DNA from: an uncultured Bacteroidales bacterium
GTDB taxonomy: Bacteria; Bacteroidota; Bacteroidia; Bacteroidales; Bacteroidaceae
Assembly (NCBI GenBank): GCA_902776455.1
Contig: CACYQI010000003.1
Coordinates: forward strand, 1-64,000
Length of the DNA stretch: 64,000 nt
Reading direction: 5' to 3'
The stretch's first letter is position 1. The number at the start of each line of letters is the position of its first letter. The notes beneath the pieces were generated by a model, which was not told where the DNA came from, did no database searches, and saw only the letters and a program-made list of their open reading frames with translations. Position numbers and translations under genes: made by a program. Of the stretch, positions 32,060 to 41,400 are shown one piece after another.

Positions 32060-32337
32060 CTACCCCCTTATTCGAACCAAGGAGCAAGACCTCGAAGTCT
32101 TGCTCCTTGCTCTTGTGGGCGCTGAGGGATTCGTTCCGGCTATGCCGCCTGAGCGAAGCGAAGAACCCCCGACCCTCTTATACGAACCAAGGAGCAAGAC
32201 CTTCGAAGTCTTGCTCCTTGCTCTTGTGGGCGCTGAGGGATTCGTTCCGGCTATGCCGCCTGAGCGAAGCGAAGAACCCCCGACCCCCTTATACAAACCA
32301 AGGAGCAAGACCTTCAAAGTCTTGCTCCTTGCTCTTG
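32060..32337. repeat. Tandem 111-bp copies of a tRNA 3' end plus its hairpin
   Basis: Units begin at 32117 and 32228; the real tRNA-Val begins 111 bp later again, at about 32339. Each unit has the tRNA's 3' end (GGGCGCTGAGGGATTCG), a 30-nt foreign insert, the next tRNA stretch (AACCCCCGACCC), then AAGGAGCAAGACCTTCGAAG with its inverted partner. A further copy of the hairpin precedes at about 32077. These are non-functional duplicates; the hairpin copy at 32300-32330 is the presumed terminator of tRNA-Val. Confidence 0.85.
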
Positions 32338-32412
32338 TGGGCGCTGAGGGATTCGAACCCCCGACCCTCTGCTTGTAAGGCAGACGCTCTGAACCAGCTG
32401 AGCTAAGCGCCC
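32338..32412 (-). tRNA. tRNA-Val (anticodon UAC)
   Basis: The minus-strand sequence begins GGGCGCTTAGCTCAGCTGGT and ends AGCGCCC plus discriminator A. Acceptor arms pair 7/7, the D arm is GCTC..GAGC, the anticodon arm TCTGC-CTTACAA-GCAGA gives anticodon TAC, and the T arm contains GGTTCGAATCC. CCA is not encoded. A minus-strand promoter lies about 75 bp upstream and a hairpin (AAGGAGCAAGACCTTC...) immediately downstream. Confidence 0.95.
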
Positions 32413-32486
32413 AAAAACAGTTGAAAGTACTTCGCTTAGAGTCCATGAAAGTCTCCCGGCAGCAGTTCCTTTCTGTTTTTGCGCTG

Positions 32487-32518
32487 CAAAGGTACGACAA
32501 TTCCTCGACCTGTGCAAG
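32487..32518 (-). promoter_or_regulatory. Promoter of tRNA-Val
   Basis: On the minus strand CTTG (complement of 32515-32518), 20 bp, then TACCTTTG (complement of 32487-32494). Confidence 0.7.
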
Positions 32519-32587
32519 CTTTTCGCTAAAAAAATTTAACCTCAAGGCATTTCACGTTAATAAAAACACAATTTCTCAACGTTCCAT

Positions 32588-32618
32588 GTTCAATGTTCAA
32601 TAAAATTTCGTACCTTTG
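32588..32618 (+). promoter_or_regulatory. Promoter of the DUF2723 gene
   Basis: TACCTTTG at 32611-32618 is preceded by iterated ATGTTCA. The start codon is 40 bp downstream. Confidence 0.65.
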
Positions 32619-32658
32619 CACGGATTTTCATACACCTTATATATTATAAGTATAGTAC

Positions 32659-35600
32659 ATGAGACATTTTAGACTTGTCGACAATCTGATGGGGTGGCTT
32701 ACCTTCGCTATCGCGGCCTTCGTCTATTGCAGCACGGTAGAGCCTACTGCAAGCTTCTGGGACTGCCCCGAGTTCATCACCACAGCCTATAAGCTGGAAG
32801 TCGGACACCCGCCTGGGGCACCCTTCTTCATGCTGACGGCCAACCTCTTCACCCAGTTTGTCAGCGACCCGACTAAGGTTGCCTTCATGGTCAACATGAT
32901 GAGCGCCCTCTTCAGCGCCGCCTGCATCATGTTCCTCTTCTGGAGCATCAGCCACCTGGCCCGAAAGCTGGTCGGCACCGACGGGCAAGTGCAGAACCTG
33001 GCACAGCTCATCACGGTGGAGGCCAGCGCACTGACCGGCGCATTGGTCTATACCTTTAGCGACACCTTCTGGTTCAGCGCTGTCGAGGGCGAAGTCTATG
33101 CCTACAGCAGCCTCTTCACGGCTGTCGTCTTCTGGCTCATGCTCAAGTGGGAAGACCATGCCGACGAGCCGGGAAGCGACCGATGGCTCATCTTCATCGC
33201 CTACCTCACCGGCCTTAGCATCGGCGTCCACCTGCTCAACCTCCTCTGCCTGCCAGCCCTCGTGCTCATCTTCTACTACCGGAAGGTGAAGAACGCCACG
33301 CTCACGGGCGCCCTCCTCTCAGTAGCAGGCAGCGGACTCCTCATCGCCGCCGTGCTCTACGGCATCGTGCCCGGCATCGTCAAGGTGGGCGGATGGTTTG
33401 AACTCAGGTGCGTCAACGACTTCAACATGCCGTTCAACACCGGCGTCATCATCTACATCGCCCTGCTCGTAGCCATCGTGCTCTGGAGCATCTGGGAAAC
33501 AGCAAAGAACGAGAGCCGCATCCGCATGAACATCTCCTACCTGCTGAGCGTTGCCATGCTGGGCATCCCCTTCTACGGCTACGGCTGGTCGAGCATCATC
33601 TGGGGCATCCTGGTGCTCATCCTCCTCTTTGTCGCCTTGCAGTTCAAGAGCAAGGAAAAGAACATCGTCTCTGCACGGCTGATGAACACCTCGCTGCTCT
33701 GCATGCTGATGATTATGATAGGCTACAGCTCCTACGCCCTTATCGTCATCCGCAGCTCTGCTAATACGCCGATGGATCAGAACTCCCCCGAGGACATCTT
33801 CACCCTGGGCACCTACCTGAGCCGCGAGCAGTACGGCGACCGTCCCCTCTTCTACGGACCGGCCTACACCAGCCAAGTGCTCCTCAAGCCCGACGGCAAC
33901 TACTGCGTGCCCGTCAGCAATCAGGGCGCTCCCGTCATTCAGCGCAAGGAAAAGGAGTCGCCCGACGAGCCGGACCGCTACGAGATTCAGCGCTACAAGA
34001 CAGAATACGTCTATCAGCAGAACATGTACTTCCCCCGCATGTACAGCGAAGCACACGCCTCAGCCTACGAGAGTTGGATGGGCGGCGTGAAGGGAACCGT
34101 CAGGAGCTACGAGCGTTGCGGCGAGATGGTACAGGTGAAGACGCCCACACAGCTTGAGAACCTTCGCTTCTTCCTCAGCTATCAGGTCAACTTCATGTAC
34201 TGGCGCTACTTCATGTGGAACTTCGCCGGAAGGCAGAACGACCTGCAGGGCAACGGCGAATGGGAGCACGGCAACTGGATTACCGGCATCCCCTTCCTCG
34301 ACAACATCCGCCTGGGCGACCAGAGCAAGCTGCCCAGCGAACTCCGCGAGAACAAGGGCCGCAACGTCTTCTACTGCCTGCCGTTGCTGCTCGGCCTCAT
34401 CGGCATCCTCTGGCAGCTCTTCGGCAGCAACCAGAAGACCAACGGCGAAGGCGAGAAGCAGTTCGGCATCGTCTTCTTCCTCTTCTTTATGACGGGCCTC
34501 GCCATTGTGTTCTATCTCAACCAGACACCCATGCAGCCCCGCGAACGCGACTATGCCTACGCCGGCTCCTTCTATGCCTATGCCATCTGGATAGGCCTCG
34601 GCGTGGCAGGCATCGCCTACTATCTGCAGAAACTCATCAAGGACAAGACCATCTCTGTGGCCTTCAGCTGCCTCTGCATCCTTGTGCCCATACAGATGGC
34701 CGGACAGACGTGGGACGACCACGACCGCAGCGGACGCTACACTTGCCGCGACTTCGGAAGGAACTACCTCGAGTCGCTCGACAAGACGGGCAACCCCATC
34801 ATCTTCACCAACGGCGACAACGACACCTTCCCCCTCTGGTATGCACAGGAGACGGAAGGCTTCCGCACCGACGCTCGCGTCTGCAACCTCTCCTACCTGC
34901 AGACCGACTGGTACATCGACCAGATGAAGCGTCCGGCCTACGACTCGCCGGCCGTGCCCATCCATTGGAGCAGGCTGCAGTACGTGGCAGGCACTCGCGA
35001 AGGAGTTACCGTGCGGCCGGGAACCCTGGAACGGCTCATCGAGACGTACAAGGACGAACCCGAAACGCTCCGCAACATCTTGGGCGACAACCCGTTTGAA
35101 CTCTCGAGCATCATCGACAACTGGGTGCTCAGCGACAATCCCGACATGCGCTTCATCCCCACAGACAGCATCGTCCTCACCATCGACAAAGAGGCCGTGC
35201 GCCGCAGCGGCATGATGATGGCCGCCGACAGCATACCCGACGTGATGCACATCAGCCTCAAGGGAAAACGCGCTGTCTATAAGAGCGAGATGATGATGTA
35301 CGAGATGATGGCCCAATGCAACTGGGAACGTCCCCTCTACGTCGCCATGACCGTCAGCAAGGACAGCTACGGCCACATCGACGACTACTTCGTGCAGGAA
35401 GGACTCGCCTACCGCATCACGCCCTTCAACACGGCCAAGAGCGGCAAGACCATCGACACGGAGAAGATGTACGAGAACCTCATGACGCGCTTCGCCTTCG
35501 GAGGCATCGACAAGCCCGGCATCTACCTCGACGAGACGGTGCTCCGCATGTGCAGCACCCATCGCCGCATCTTCTCCATGCTGGCCTCCCGACTCATGCA

Positions 35601-36054
35601 GGAAGGCAAGAAAGACAAGGCTGCCAAAGTGGTGGAAAAGGCCGAACAGGCCATCCCGCCGACCTCCGTGCCCCACAGCTATGCCAGCGGCTCGCTGGAG
35701 CTGGCACGCATCTGGAACGCCCTCGGAAAGAAGACTGAGGCTTGCAACATCGCCTACCCCGTGGCCTCACAGGCTACCGAGTACATCGACTGGTACCTCA
35801 GCCTGCCTGGCAAGATGCTAATCCTCAGCCAGAAGGACTGCTTCTACTACTTCTACCAGCTGCACAGCGCACTGGAAATCCTCGAGAGCGCCGGCAGCGA
35901 CAAGGCCAAGGAACTCTCCGACAAGCTCGACCTCTACAACCGCGAAATCCAGACACGCTTCTACGGAAGCATGGGACTCGACAACGAGGAAGAGGACTAC
36001 GAAGAAGAAGAAGACTTAGAGGAAGAGTATTACGACGAGGAGGACACCATCTAA
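32659..36054 (+). CDS. DUF2723 membrane protein (TMEM260-like)
   Basis: 1131 residues. N-terminal DUF2723 domain with many transmembrane segments: 'TASFWDCPEFITTAYKLEVGHPPGAPFFML' (in order, about residues 28-57), the acidic WDCPE loop and 'HPPGAP' being hallmarks. More membrane segments follow to about residue 350, again near 570-680, and then a long soluble C-terminal part with helical repeats and a strongly acidic tail (EEEDYEEEEDLEEEYYDEED). The family includes TMEM260, reported as a protein O-mannosyltransferase, so glycosyl transfer to exported proteins is plausible but not shown for bacteria. First of three closely spaced genes with the deacetylase and queG. Confidence 0.88.
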   Translation: MRHFRLVDNLMGWLTFAIAAFVYCSTVEPTASFWDCPEFITTAYKLEVGHPPGAPFFMLTANLFTQFVSDPTKVAFMVNMMSALFSAACIMFLFWSISHLARKLVGTDGQVQNLAQLITVEASALTGALVYTFSDTFWFSAVEGEVYAYSSLFTAVVFWLMLKWEDHADEPGSDRWLIFIAYLTGLSIGVHLLNLLCLPALVLIFYYRKVKNATLTGALLSVAGSGLLIAAVLYGIVPGIVKVGGWFELRCVNDFNMPFNTGVIIYIALLVAIVLWSIWETAKNESRIRMNISYLLSVAMLGIPFYGYGWSSIIWGILVLILLFVALQFKSKEKNIVSARLMNTSLLCMLMIMIGYSSYALIVIRSSANTPMDQNSPEDIFTLGTYLSREQYGDRPLFYGPAYTSQVLLKPDGNYCVPVSNQGAPVIQRKEKESPDEPDRYEIQRYKTEYVYQQNMYFPRMYSEAHASAYESWMGGVKGTVRSYERCGEMVQVKTPTQLENLRFFLSYQVNFMYWRYFMWNFAGRQNDLQGNGEWEHGNWITGIPFLDNIRLGDQSKLPSELRENKGRNVFYCLPLLLGLIGILWQLFGSNQKTNGEGEKQFGIVFFLFFMTGLAIVFYLNQTPMQPRERDYAYAGSFYAYAIWIGLGVAGIAYYLQKLIKDKTISVAFSCLCILVPIQMAGQTWDDHDRSGRYTCRDFGRNYLESLDKTGNPIIFTNGDNDTFPLWYAQETEGFRTDARVCNLSYLQTDWYIDQMKRPAYDSPAVPIHWSRLQYVAGTREGVTVRPGTLERLIETYKDEPETLRNILGDNPFELSSIIDNWVLSDNPDMRFIPTDSIVLTIDKEAVRRSGMMMAADSIPDVMHISLKGKRAVYKSEMMMYEMMAQCNWERPLYVAMTVSKDSYGHIDDYFVQEGLAYRITPFNTAKSGKTIDTEKMYENLMTRFAFGGIDKPGIYLDETVLRMCSTHRRIFSMLASRLMQEGKKDKAAKVVEKAEQAIPPTSVPHSYASGSLELARIWNALGKKTEACNIAYPVASQATEYIDWYLSLPGKMLILSQKDCFYYFYQLHSALEILESAGSDKAKELSDKLDLYNREIQTRFYGSMGLDNEEEDYEEEEDLEEEYYDEEDTI

Positions 36055-36075
36055 TCCTAATCCCTCTCCCGCACC

Positions 36076-36690
36076 GTGTTCATCGAACAGCCGCCACGCA
36101 TCTTCCGCTGGTTCTATCCCCACGCCCTGTGGAGGATAGAGCCGGAAAGGAAGGCTGTATATCTCACCTTCGACGACGGCCCCATCCCCGAGGCCACGCC
36201 CTTCATCCTCGACACACTCGACCACTACGGAGCAAAGGCTACCTTCTTCATGGTGGGCGACAATGCCGCCAAGTACCCGCATCTGCTCCAGGAGGTACGA
36301 CGAAGGGGACACCGCATAGGCAACCACACCTTCAACCACATCTCGGGAGCACGCCACACGTCGTGGAAATACCTCTCCAACGCAAAGAAAGCCAACGACA
36401 TACTCCAGACCGACCTCTTCCGCCCGCCCCACGGATGGATAGGTATGGTGCAGTACCGCGTGCTGCGCTACTGCGGCTACAAGGTCGTGATGTGGGACGT
36501 CGTCACACGCGACTACAGCCGTCTGCTCACAGCCGACGACGTGGTCAGCAACGTCAAGCGCTACACACGCAACGGCAGCATCATCACGATGCACGACTCC
36601 CTCAAGAGCATCGACAAGCTCAAGCACGCCTTGCCCGAGATACTCGCTTGGCTCAAGCACGAAGGATATGAGTTCCGCACCATTGAATAG
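36076..36690 (+). CDS. Polysaccharide deacetylase (NodB domain)
   Basis: A 204-residue CE4 esterase. Metal site: TFDDGP (residues 30-35) and HTFNH (84-88); 'RPPHGW' and 'MHDS' complete the active-site motifs. It would remove N- or O-acetyl groups from peptidoglycan or other glycans. No signal peptide is evident, so it may be cytoplasmic or anchored by its hydrophobic start. The start is taken as GTG at 36076 (GTGTTCATCGAACAG), 21 bp after the DUF2723 stop; no nearby ATG serves. It overlaps queG by 23 bp. Confidence 0.9.
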   Translation: MFIEQPPRIFRWFYPHALWRIEPERKAVYLTFDDGPIPEATPFILDTLDHYGAKATFFMVGDNAAKYPHLLQEVRRRGHRIGNHTFNHISGARHTSWKYLSNAKKANDILQTDLFRPPHGWIGMVQYRVLRYCGYKVVMWDVVTRDYSRLLTADDVVSNVKRYTRNGSIITMHDSLKSIDKLKHALPEILAWLKHEGYEFRTIE

Positions 36691-37645
36691 CAACGACATC
36701 AAAGCCCAGGCCAAGCGCTTGGGCTTTGTCGCATGCGGACTGGCCAAAGCGGAACCCGTGGCGGACAGCTGCGCCCGTCGCTTCCGCCGATGGCTACAAC
36801 TCGACTACTGCGCCCAGATGGACTACATGCGCCGAAACGTCGAAATGCGCCTCCAGCCGCAGCTCCTCGTGCCGGGAGTGAAGACCATCGTCAGCCTCGC
36901 CATGAACTTCATGCCAGCCCGTCATCAGCCAGCCATCAGCCTCTACGCACAAGGCAAGGACTACCACGACGTCATGCGGGAACGCATGCAGCAGCTCATG
37001 GCCGACATGCATCTCGAAGGCCGCGTGTTCGTCGATACCGCTCCCGTACTCGAACGCTACTGGGCCTGGCGAAGCGGCATCGGCATCATCACACAAGGCG
37101 GCTTCATCAGCGTGCCCGGCTACGGCCCGACAGTCTTCCTCGGAGAACTCTTCCTGACGGCAGAGGCCGACCAATACAGCCCCCTCCCTGCTCCCCCTTT
37201 GGGGGAGTGCTTCAGCCTCGCTGAACAAGGAAGCTTTGGCGGCAACGGAGCACTCCCCCAAAGGGGGAGCGGGGAGGGGGCCTCGGGAGCTTTCTGCCCC
37301 GCCCTCACCCCCGACGGCCTCGACGCACGACGCTGCATCAGCTACCACACCATAGAGCATCGCGGTCCCCTGCCCGACAGCCTCCGGCTCACAGCCACCT
37401 TCTACGGTTGCGACCGCTGCCTGCGAGCCACACCGCAGTTCGCCGAAGCCACACCCACCGCAGAAACCGCCTTCCAGCCCTCCGAAGCACTCCTGCAGAT
37501 GAAGCCCGCCGACTGGCAAGCCCTCACCGTAGAGCAGTACCGGAGCCTCTTCAAAGGCTCGGCAGTGAAACGCGCCAAGTACGAAGGCCTCATGCGCAAC
37601 ATCGCCCGATGGCTCGAACACAAAACCGCACAGGACAAAGGCTGA
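36668..37645 (+). CDS. queG: Epoxyqueuosine reductase QueG, iron-sulfur motifs disrupted
   Basis: 325 residues, recognisable as QueG (last step of queuosine synthesis, reducing epoxyqueuosine in tRNA with cobalamin and two [4Fe-4S] clusters). 'IKAQAKRLGFVACGLAKAE', 'MRLQPQLLVPGVKTIVSLAMNF', 'WAWRSGIGIITQGGFISVPGYGPTVFLGELFL' and 'LDARRCISYHTIEHRGPLP' (in pieces) match. The first CxxCxxCxxxCP motif should follow 'DQYS'; instead residues 171-205 come from a palindromic family-A-type insert and only the last Cys (210) remains. In the second motif 'GCDRCLRATP' the final Cys is Thr255. Several cluster ligands are therefore missing and activity is doubtful, though the frame is open. Confidence 0.85.
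   Translation: MSSAPLNSNDIKAQAKRLGFVACGLAKAEPVADSCARRFRRWLQLDYCAQMDYMRRNVEMRLQPQLLVPGVKTIVSLAMNFMPARHQPAISLYAQGKDYHDVMRERMQQLMADMHLEGRVFVDTAPVLERYWAWRSGIGIITQGGFISVPGYGPTVFLGELFLTAEADQYSPLPAPPLGECFSLAEQGSFGGNGALPQRGSGEGASGAFCPALTPDGLDARRCISYHTIEHRGPLPDSLRLTATFYGCDRCLRATPQFAEATPTAETAFQPSEALLQMKPADWQALTVEQYRSLFKGSAVKRAKYEGLMRNIARWLEHKTAQDKG
37179..37281. repeat. Family-A-type 32-bp-arm palindrome inserted in queG
   Basis: Arms 37179-37210 and 37250-37281 are reverse complements with very few mismatches: GCCCCCTCCCTGCTCC with core CCCCCTTTGGGGG and GAGTGC, and the mirror. The loop is 39 nt. It occupies the place of the first iron-sulfur motif of QueG. Confidence 0.9.
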
Positions 37646-37734
37646 GAAGACTTCAACCTAAGGTAGTCCTTTGCTTCTTCGTGCCTTTGTTTCCCCTCAA
37701 AAACAGGGGCAAAATCCTCAGCCCAGCAGGGAGG

Positions 37735-37841
37735 GTTTCACGCCGCGTGGAGCGTAAGCCGATACTCCATGGAGCGTAAGCCAATACTCCGTGGAGCGTA
37801 AGCCAATACTCCGTGGAGTGTAAACCGATACTCCATGGAGT
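37735..37841. repeat. CTCCATGGAG/CTCCGTGGAG array, family B, copy 5
   Basis: TTTCACGCCGCGTGGAGCGTAAGCC, then four units with CTCCATGGAG or CTCCGTGGAG and linker CGTAAGCCAATA. It is downstream of queG. Confidence 0.8.
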
Positions 37842-37868
37842 TTTATTTCTACGGAGCCTATGGAGTAC

Positions 37869-38098
37869 ATGGAGAGACCCCATCCCCTCCCCTTTAAGGG
37901 GAGGTTGGGAGGGGTCTTTTCCCCTTGGAAGGGAGGGGAACCGCGGGCAAGCTTCACAGCTAACCTCCAAGCTCCTCCCCTTTAAGGGGAGGTTGGGAGG
38001 GGTCTTTTCCCCTTGGAAGGGAGGGGAACCGCGGGCAGACTTCACAGCCAACCTCCAAGCCCCTCCCCTTAAGGGGAGGTTGGGAGGGGTCTTCTTCT
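37869..38098. repeat. Family-A intergenic cluster, three tandem units
   Basis: GACCCCATCCCCTCC with core CCCCTTTAAGGGG and GGTTGGGAGGGGTCTTTTCC occurs three times at about 75-80-bp spacing. Between the units lies CCTTGGAAGGGAGGGGAACC with GCGGGC.AGCTTCACAGC. In the 762-bp spacer 37646-38407 only this, the family-B array and the downstream promoter were recognised. Confidence 0.8.
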
Positions 38099-38229
38099 CC
38101 TTTGACTCCCTGACTCCTTAGAGTTTTTATATCGGAGCACACAGAGCATTCGGCGACAAGGAAGGAGGCGTTTTCGGCGCTTGCAGTTCGTTTTTTTACA
38201 CATTAGCAATCTTTTACGCGCAAAAAGCA

Positions 38230-38258
38230 CGGCTGAAACATAAAAACATGTACCTTTG
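38230..38258 (+). promoter_or_regulatory. Promoter of the first large secreted-protein gene
   Basis: TACCTTTG at 38251-38258. The leader of about 150 nt is rich in A and C (ACAACCAACC, AACAAACT), ending directly at the start codon. Confidence 0.65.
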
Positions 38259-38407
38259 CCGCGCTAATGCACTAACGTCTCCTCGCGCGTACATAGTCTA
38301 TTAATATATATACGTTAACAACAACCAACCAGCAAAGCACGCGCACAGACAACTAACAAACCCCTGCTAAGCAACAAACTAATTATCAACAATAACAATT
38401 TCGAACA

Positions 38408-41400
38408 ATGAAACAAAAACTAACTTTATTCATTCTCGCCCTCTTCACAGCAATGGGGATGTGGGCAGACACCACTGTCACAATTGTAGATGGGACGCAT
38501 GACCCCTATGATTATTTTGGAACAAGGAACAATAGTGTAACACCAAACACTTTGACAACTAATGCCACTTCTGGTTTGGCTGGAGTGGTTCTTACAGCAC
38601 CAGTGATTGATAAGGGAACCTATTGGAGTACAAGATGTATGTCCATCAAGAACTCTGTCGCCAATACAGATGAGGACGTAACTTTTACAGCACCTACAGG
38701 TTATCTGATTAAAAGTATCTCCATGACTGTTCAGGCTATTTCGTCTAATAATTCTTACGATGTTACGGTGTATGGTGAAACCACAAGAGTTACAGGTGCT
38801 TCAGCTAAGGATTACTTTATTAGCGTGAATGCTTCTTCGTTCTCTTTTACCATCAATAGTGTTAGCGGGACAGTTAACTGGTTAGCAGTTAAATCCATGT
38901 CAGTTACTCTCTGTGCTGAAAATGATCTCGATTCCTGGATGCCTTCTATCAATGGCGCATACCTCTCAGTGGGCGAGAAGGTTTCCAGCTTTAGTCCAGT
39001 CACGGATCCAGCCGATAACAGCAAGTGGTATATTCTTACACAGGTGCGTGGTGGTGAGTCCCCTATGTACAACTTAGGAACGGGGCAGACTCTGAAACGT
39101 GCGGCTGCTTCATTTAATATGGCTTCTCTCAACAACTCGACGGCTTCTTATTACGCCGCATACTTAATTCGTTTCGTTGCTGCTGGTGAGGGAACTTACA
39201 ACATTCAGTTTGCAAATGGTGATTGGATTAATTCTTCTTTGCAGAGTGGTTCTAAATCAAATGCAGGCACCTATGCTTTCTATAACACAAACAGTGGCTC
39301 TGGCAGTTTTTTTGCATGGAACCTGAATAGTAACACTGGTAGCATCGTTGATAATAATGGCGCAGGTAACACCCTCGCATTTTGGTCATCTGGTACGGTA
39401 AGTGGCACAAGTGGTAATAATGTATGGTACCTTTACGAGACCACAGTAGAGGTGCCCGCTTCCTTTGTGAATGTGACCTATAACTTTGTGGTGGGTGGCA
39501 ACACCGTAAACACAATGGTTGTTCAAGCTCCTGCAAACAGCGCGGTCGCTATCCCTGTTGGCCTGACAGATGGATACAGCAGCGATTACTATACTTTTAC
39601 ACCTACAGGCACTATTGGTAATGAGGACTGCACTATCACCGTGACAGGAACACTAAACAATATAGACATCGTTTATCCTTATACGGGTTTAAGTAACAGT
39701 AAGAGCTATTATATTTATTCGCGCAACGGGGCTCGTGGCGGACTTTCCACTTATACAGATGGAGATGATACATATTTGGCTATATCAATAAAGGATGGTC
39801 TTAATGTCTCTCCCAAGAAGTTCGCTATTATCAGCTACGAAAACCGCTATTACCTCTATAGCGTAGATGATGCCAAGTTTGTTACTTATGATGGAAGCAA
39901 TAACTTTAAAGCAGCTTTGGCAGACTGTGTAACAGGTACAACAGATGCCATTACATTCTCTGCGACAACAGCTCCGTTATATGAGCTTCGCTTCGACAAT
40001 AACAGCAACAAGATATTCAATGGCTCAAACTCTCAGTCCTACCCCTATGGAATGGTCTTCAATAATTGGGGTGCTACTTCCAATCAGTGGGATGATGGTT
40101 GCCAATATACCATCGAAGAGGCTGACGATTTCAATGCAACCGCTGCTTTGGCAGCTCTTGAAGAGGTCTTCCACCCCTCTTACACGGTGACCTATATCGT
40201 GAAGGATGTTAATAACAATACGATCTTCACTTCTGATCCTGTGGGTACAACTCTCGGTGCCCACATTACTACTCTTCCAGCAGCGTATCAGCGTGCTTTC
40301 TGCTCGTATAATGAAGTTGATGTCACCATCAGTGCTGTCAATACAGATGTAGTATTCACGGCAACATATAGTTTGCCTTTCACACTTTCAAGTGACTTTT
40401 CAAGTGCTACATGGTATAATTTGAATATCCGTAGTACAAAGTATGTACACAAGGCTGGTTCCGAGCCTTATGGCAATAATGCTTCTGCCACTATAATAGA
40501 CAAGGCTGAAGATGCATATCGTTGGGCTTTCGCTGGCAACCCCTATGCTCTACAGCTATGGAATAAGGATTCTGGGAATGGATATACGCTGACGAAGGAG
40601 GGTGAAAACGTAGTTATGCGAAGCGGTACATATACGTGGACGCTCTGTCAGAATAGTGATGGCTTCACTCTAAAAGAAACTAATTCAGATTATACTTATG
40701 TGCATGACCTGGGTGGCTCTTTGAAAGTCTGGACAAGCTCGGCCGCACCTACCGACAATGGTTCTACTTTCCGCGTGGAAGCCCTCGTTGATAATTATGC
40801 TTCAAACGTTGCAGCAGAAATTAAGCCTTGGTTTGACAACTATGGCAGCTACTTCCAACTGAAGACTTCCGTCGTAGAAGCTAATCAGACTAAATATGAA
40901 GCTGCTCTTGTCAATTGCGACCTCGCAACCTACGAAGATCTGCTTGATTTGATTGCTGATGCTAATAACTATGTGTACCCATCAACTGGTTTCTACCGCA
41001 TCAAGAGTTCTGGTCAGCGTATAGGCGAGAGTTATATCGCATACGGTCAGCCTACTGCTGCTACCCCTGGCCTTATCACGGTGACTGCTGCCAATGCTCC
41101 TACTGATGCCTCTACTATCCTCAAACTGACAGGTGCTGATGGTCAGTACACCATTGCCACACAAGGAATGTATGCACAAAACCAAAATACAAACAATGTA
41201 GCATTCCCGATGACAACAAATGCAGCGGATGCAGCAACATTCTCTTTCATTCCTTATACTCCTGGCGTAGCAGTAATTACTAACGACGGCACTAATCAAG
41301 GCTATTTCCACGAGGCAGGATGGGCTGTTCCCGCCGTTGTTCGCTGGACTGCTGCTGCCGATGCTTCTCACTGGACAATCGAGGACGTTGAGACGCTCAC

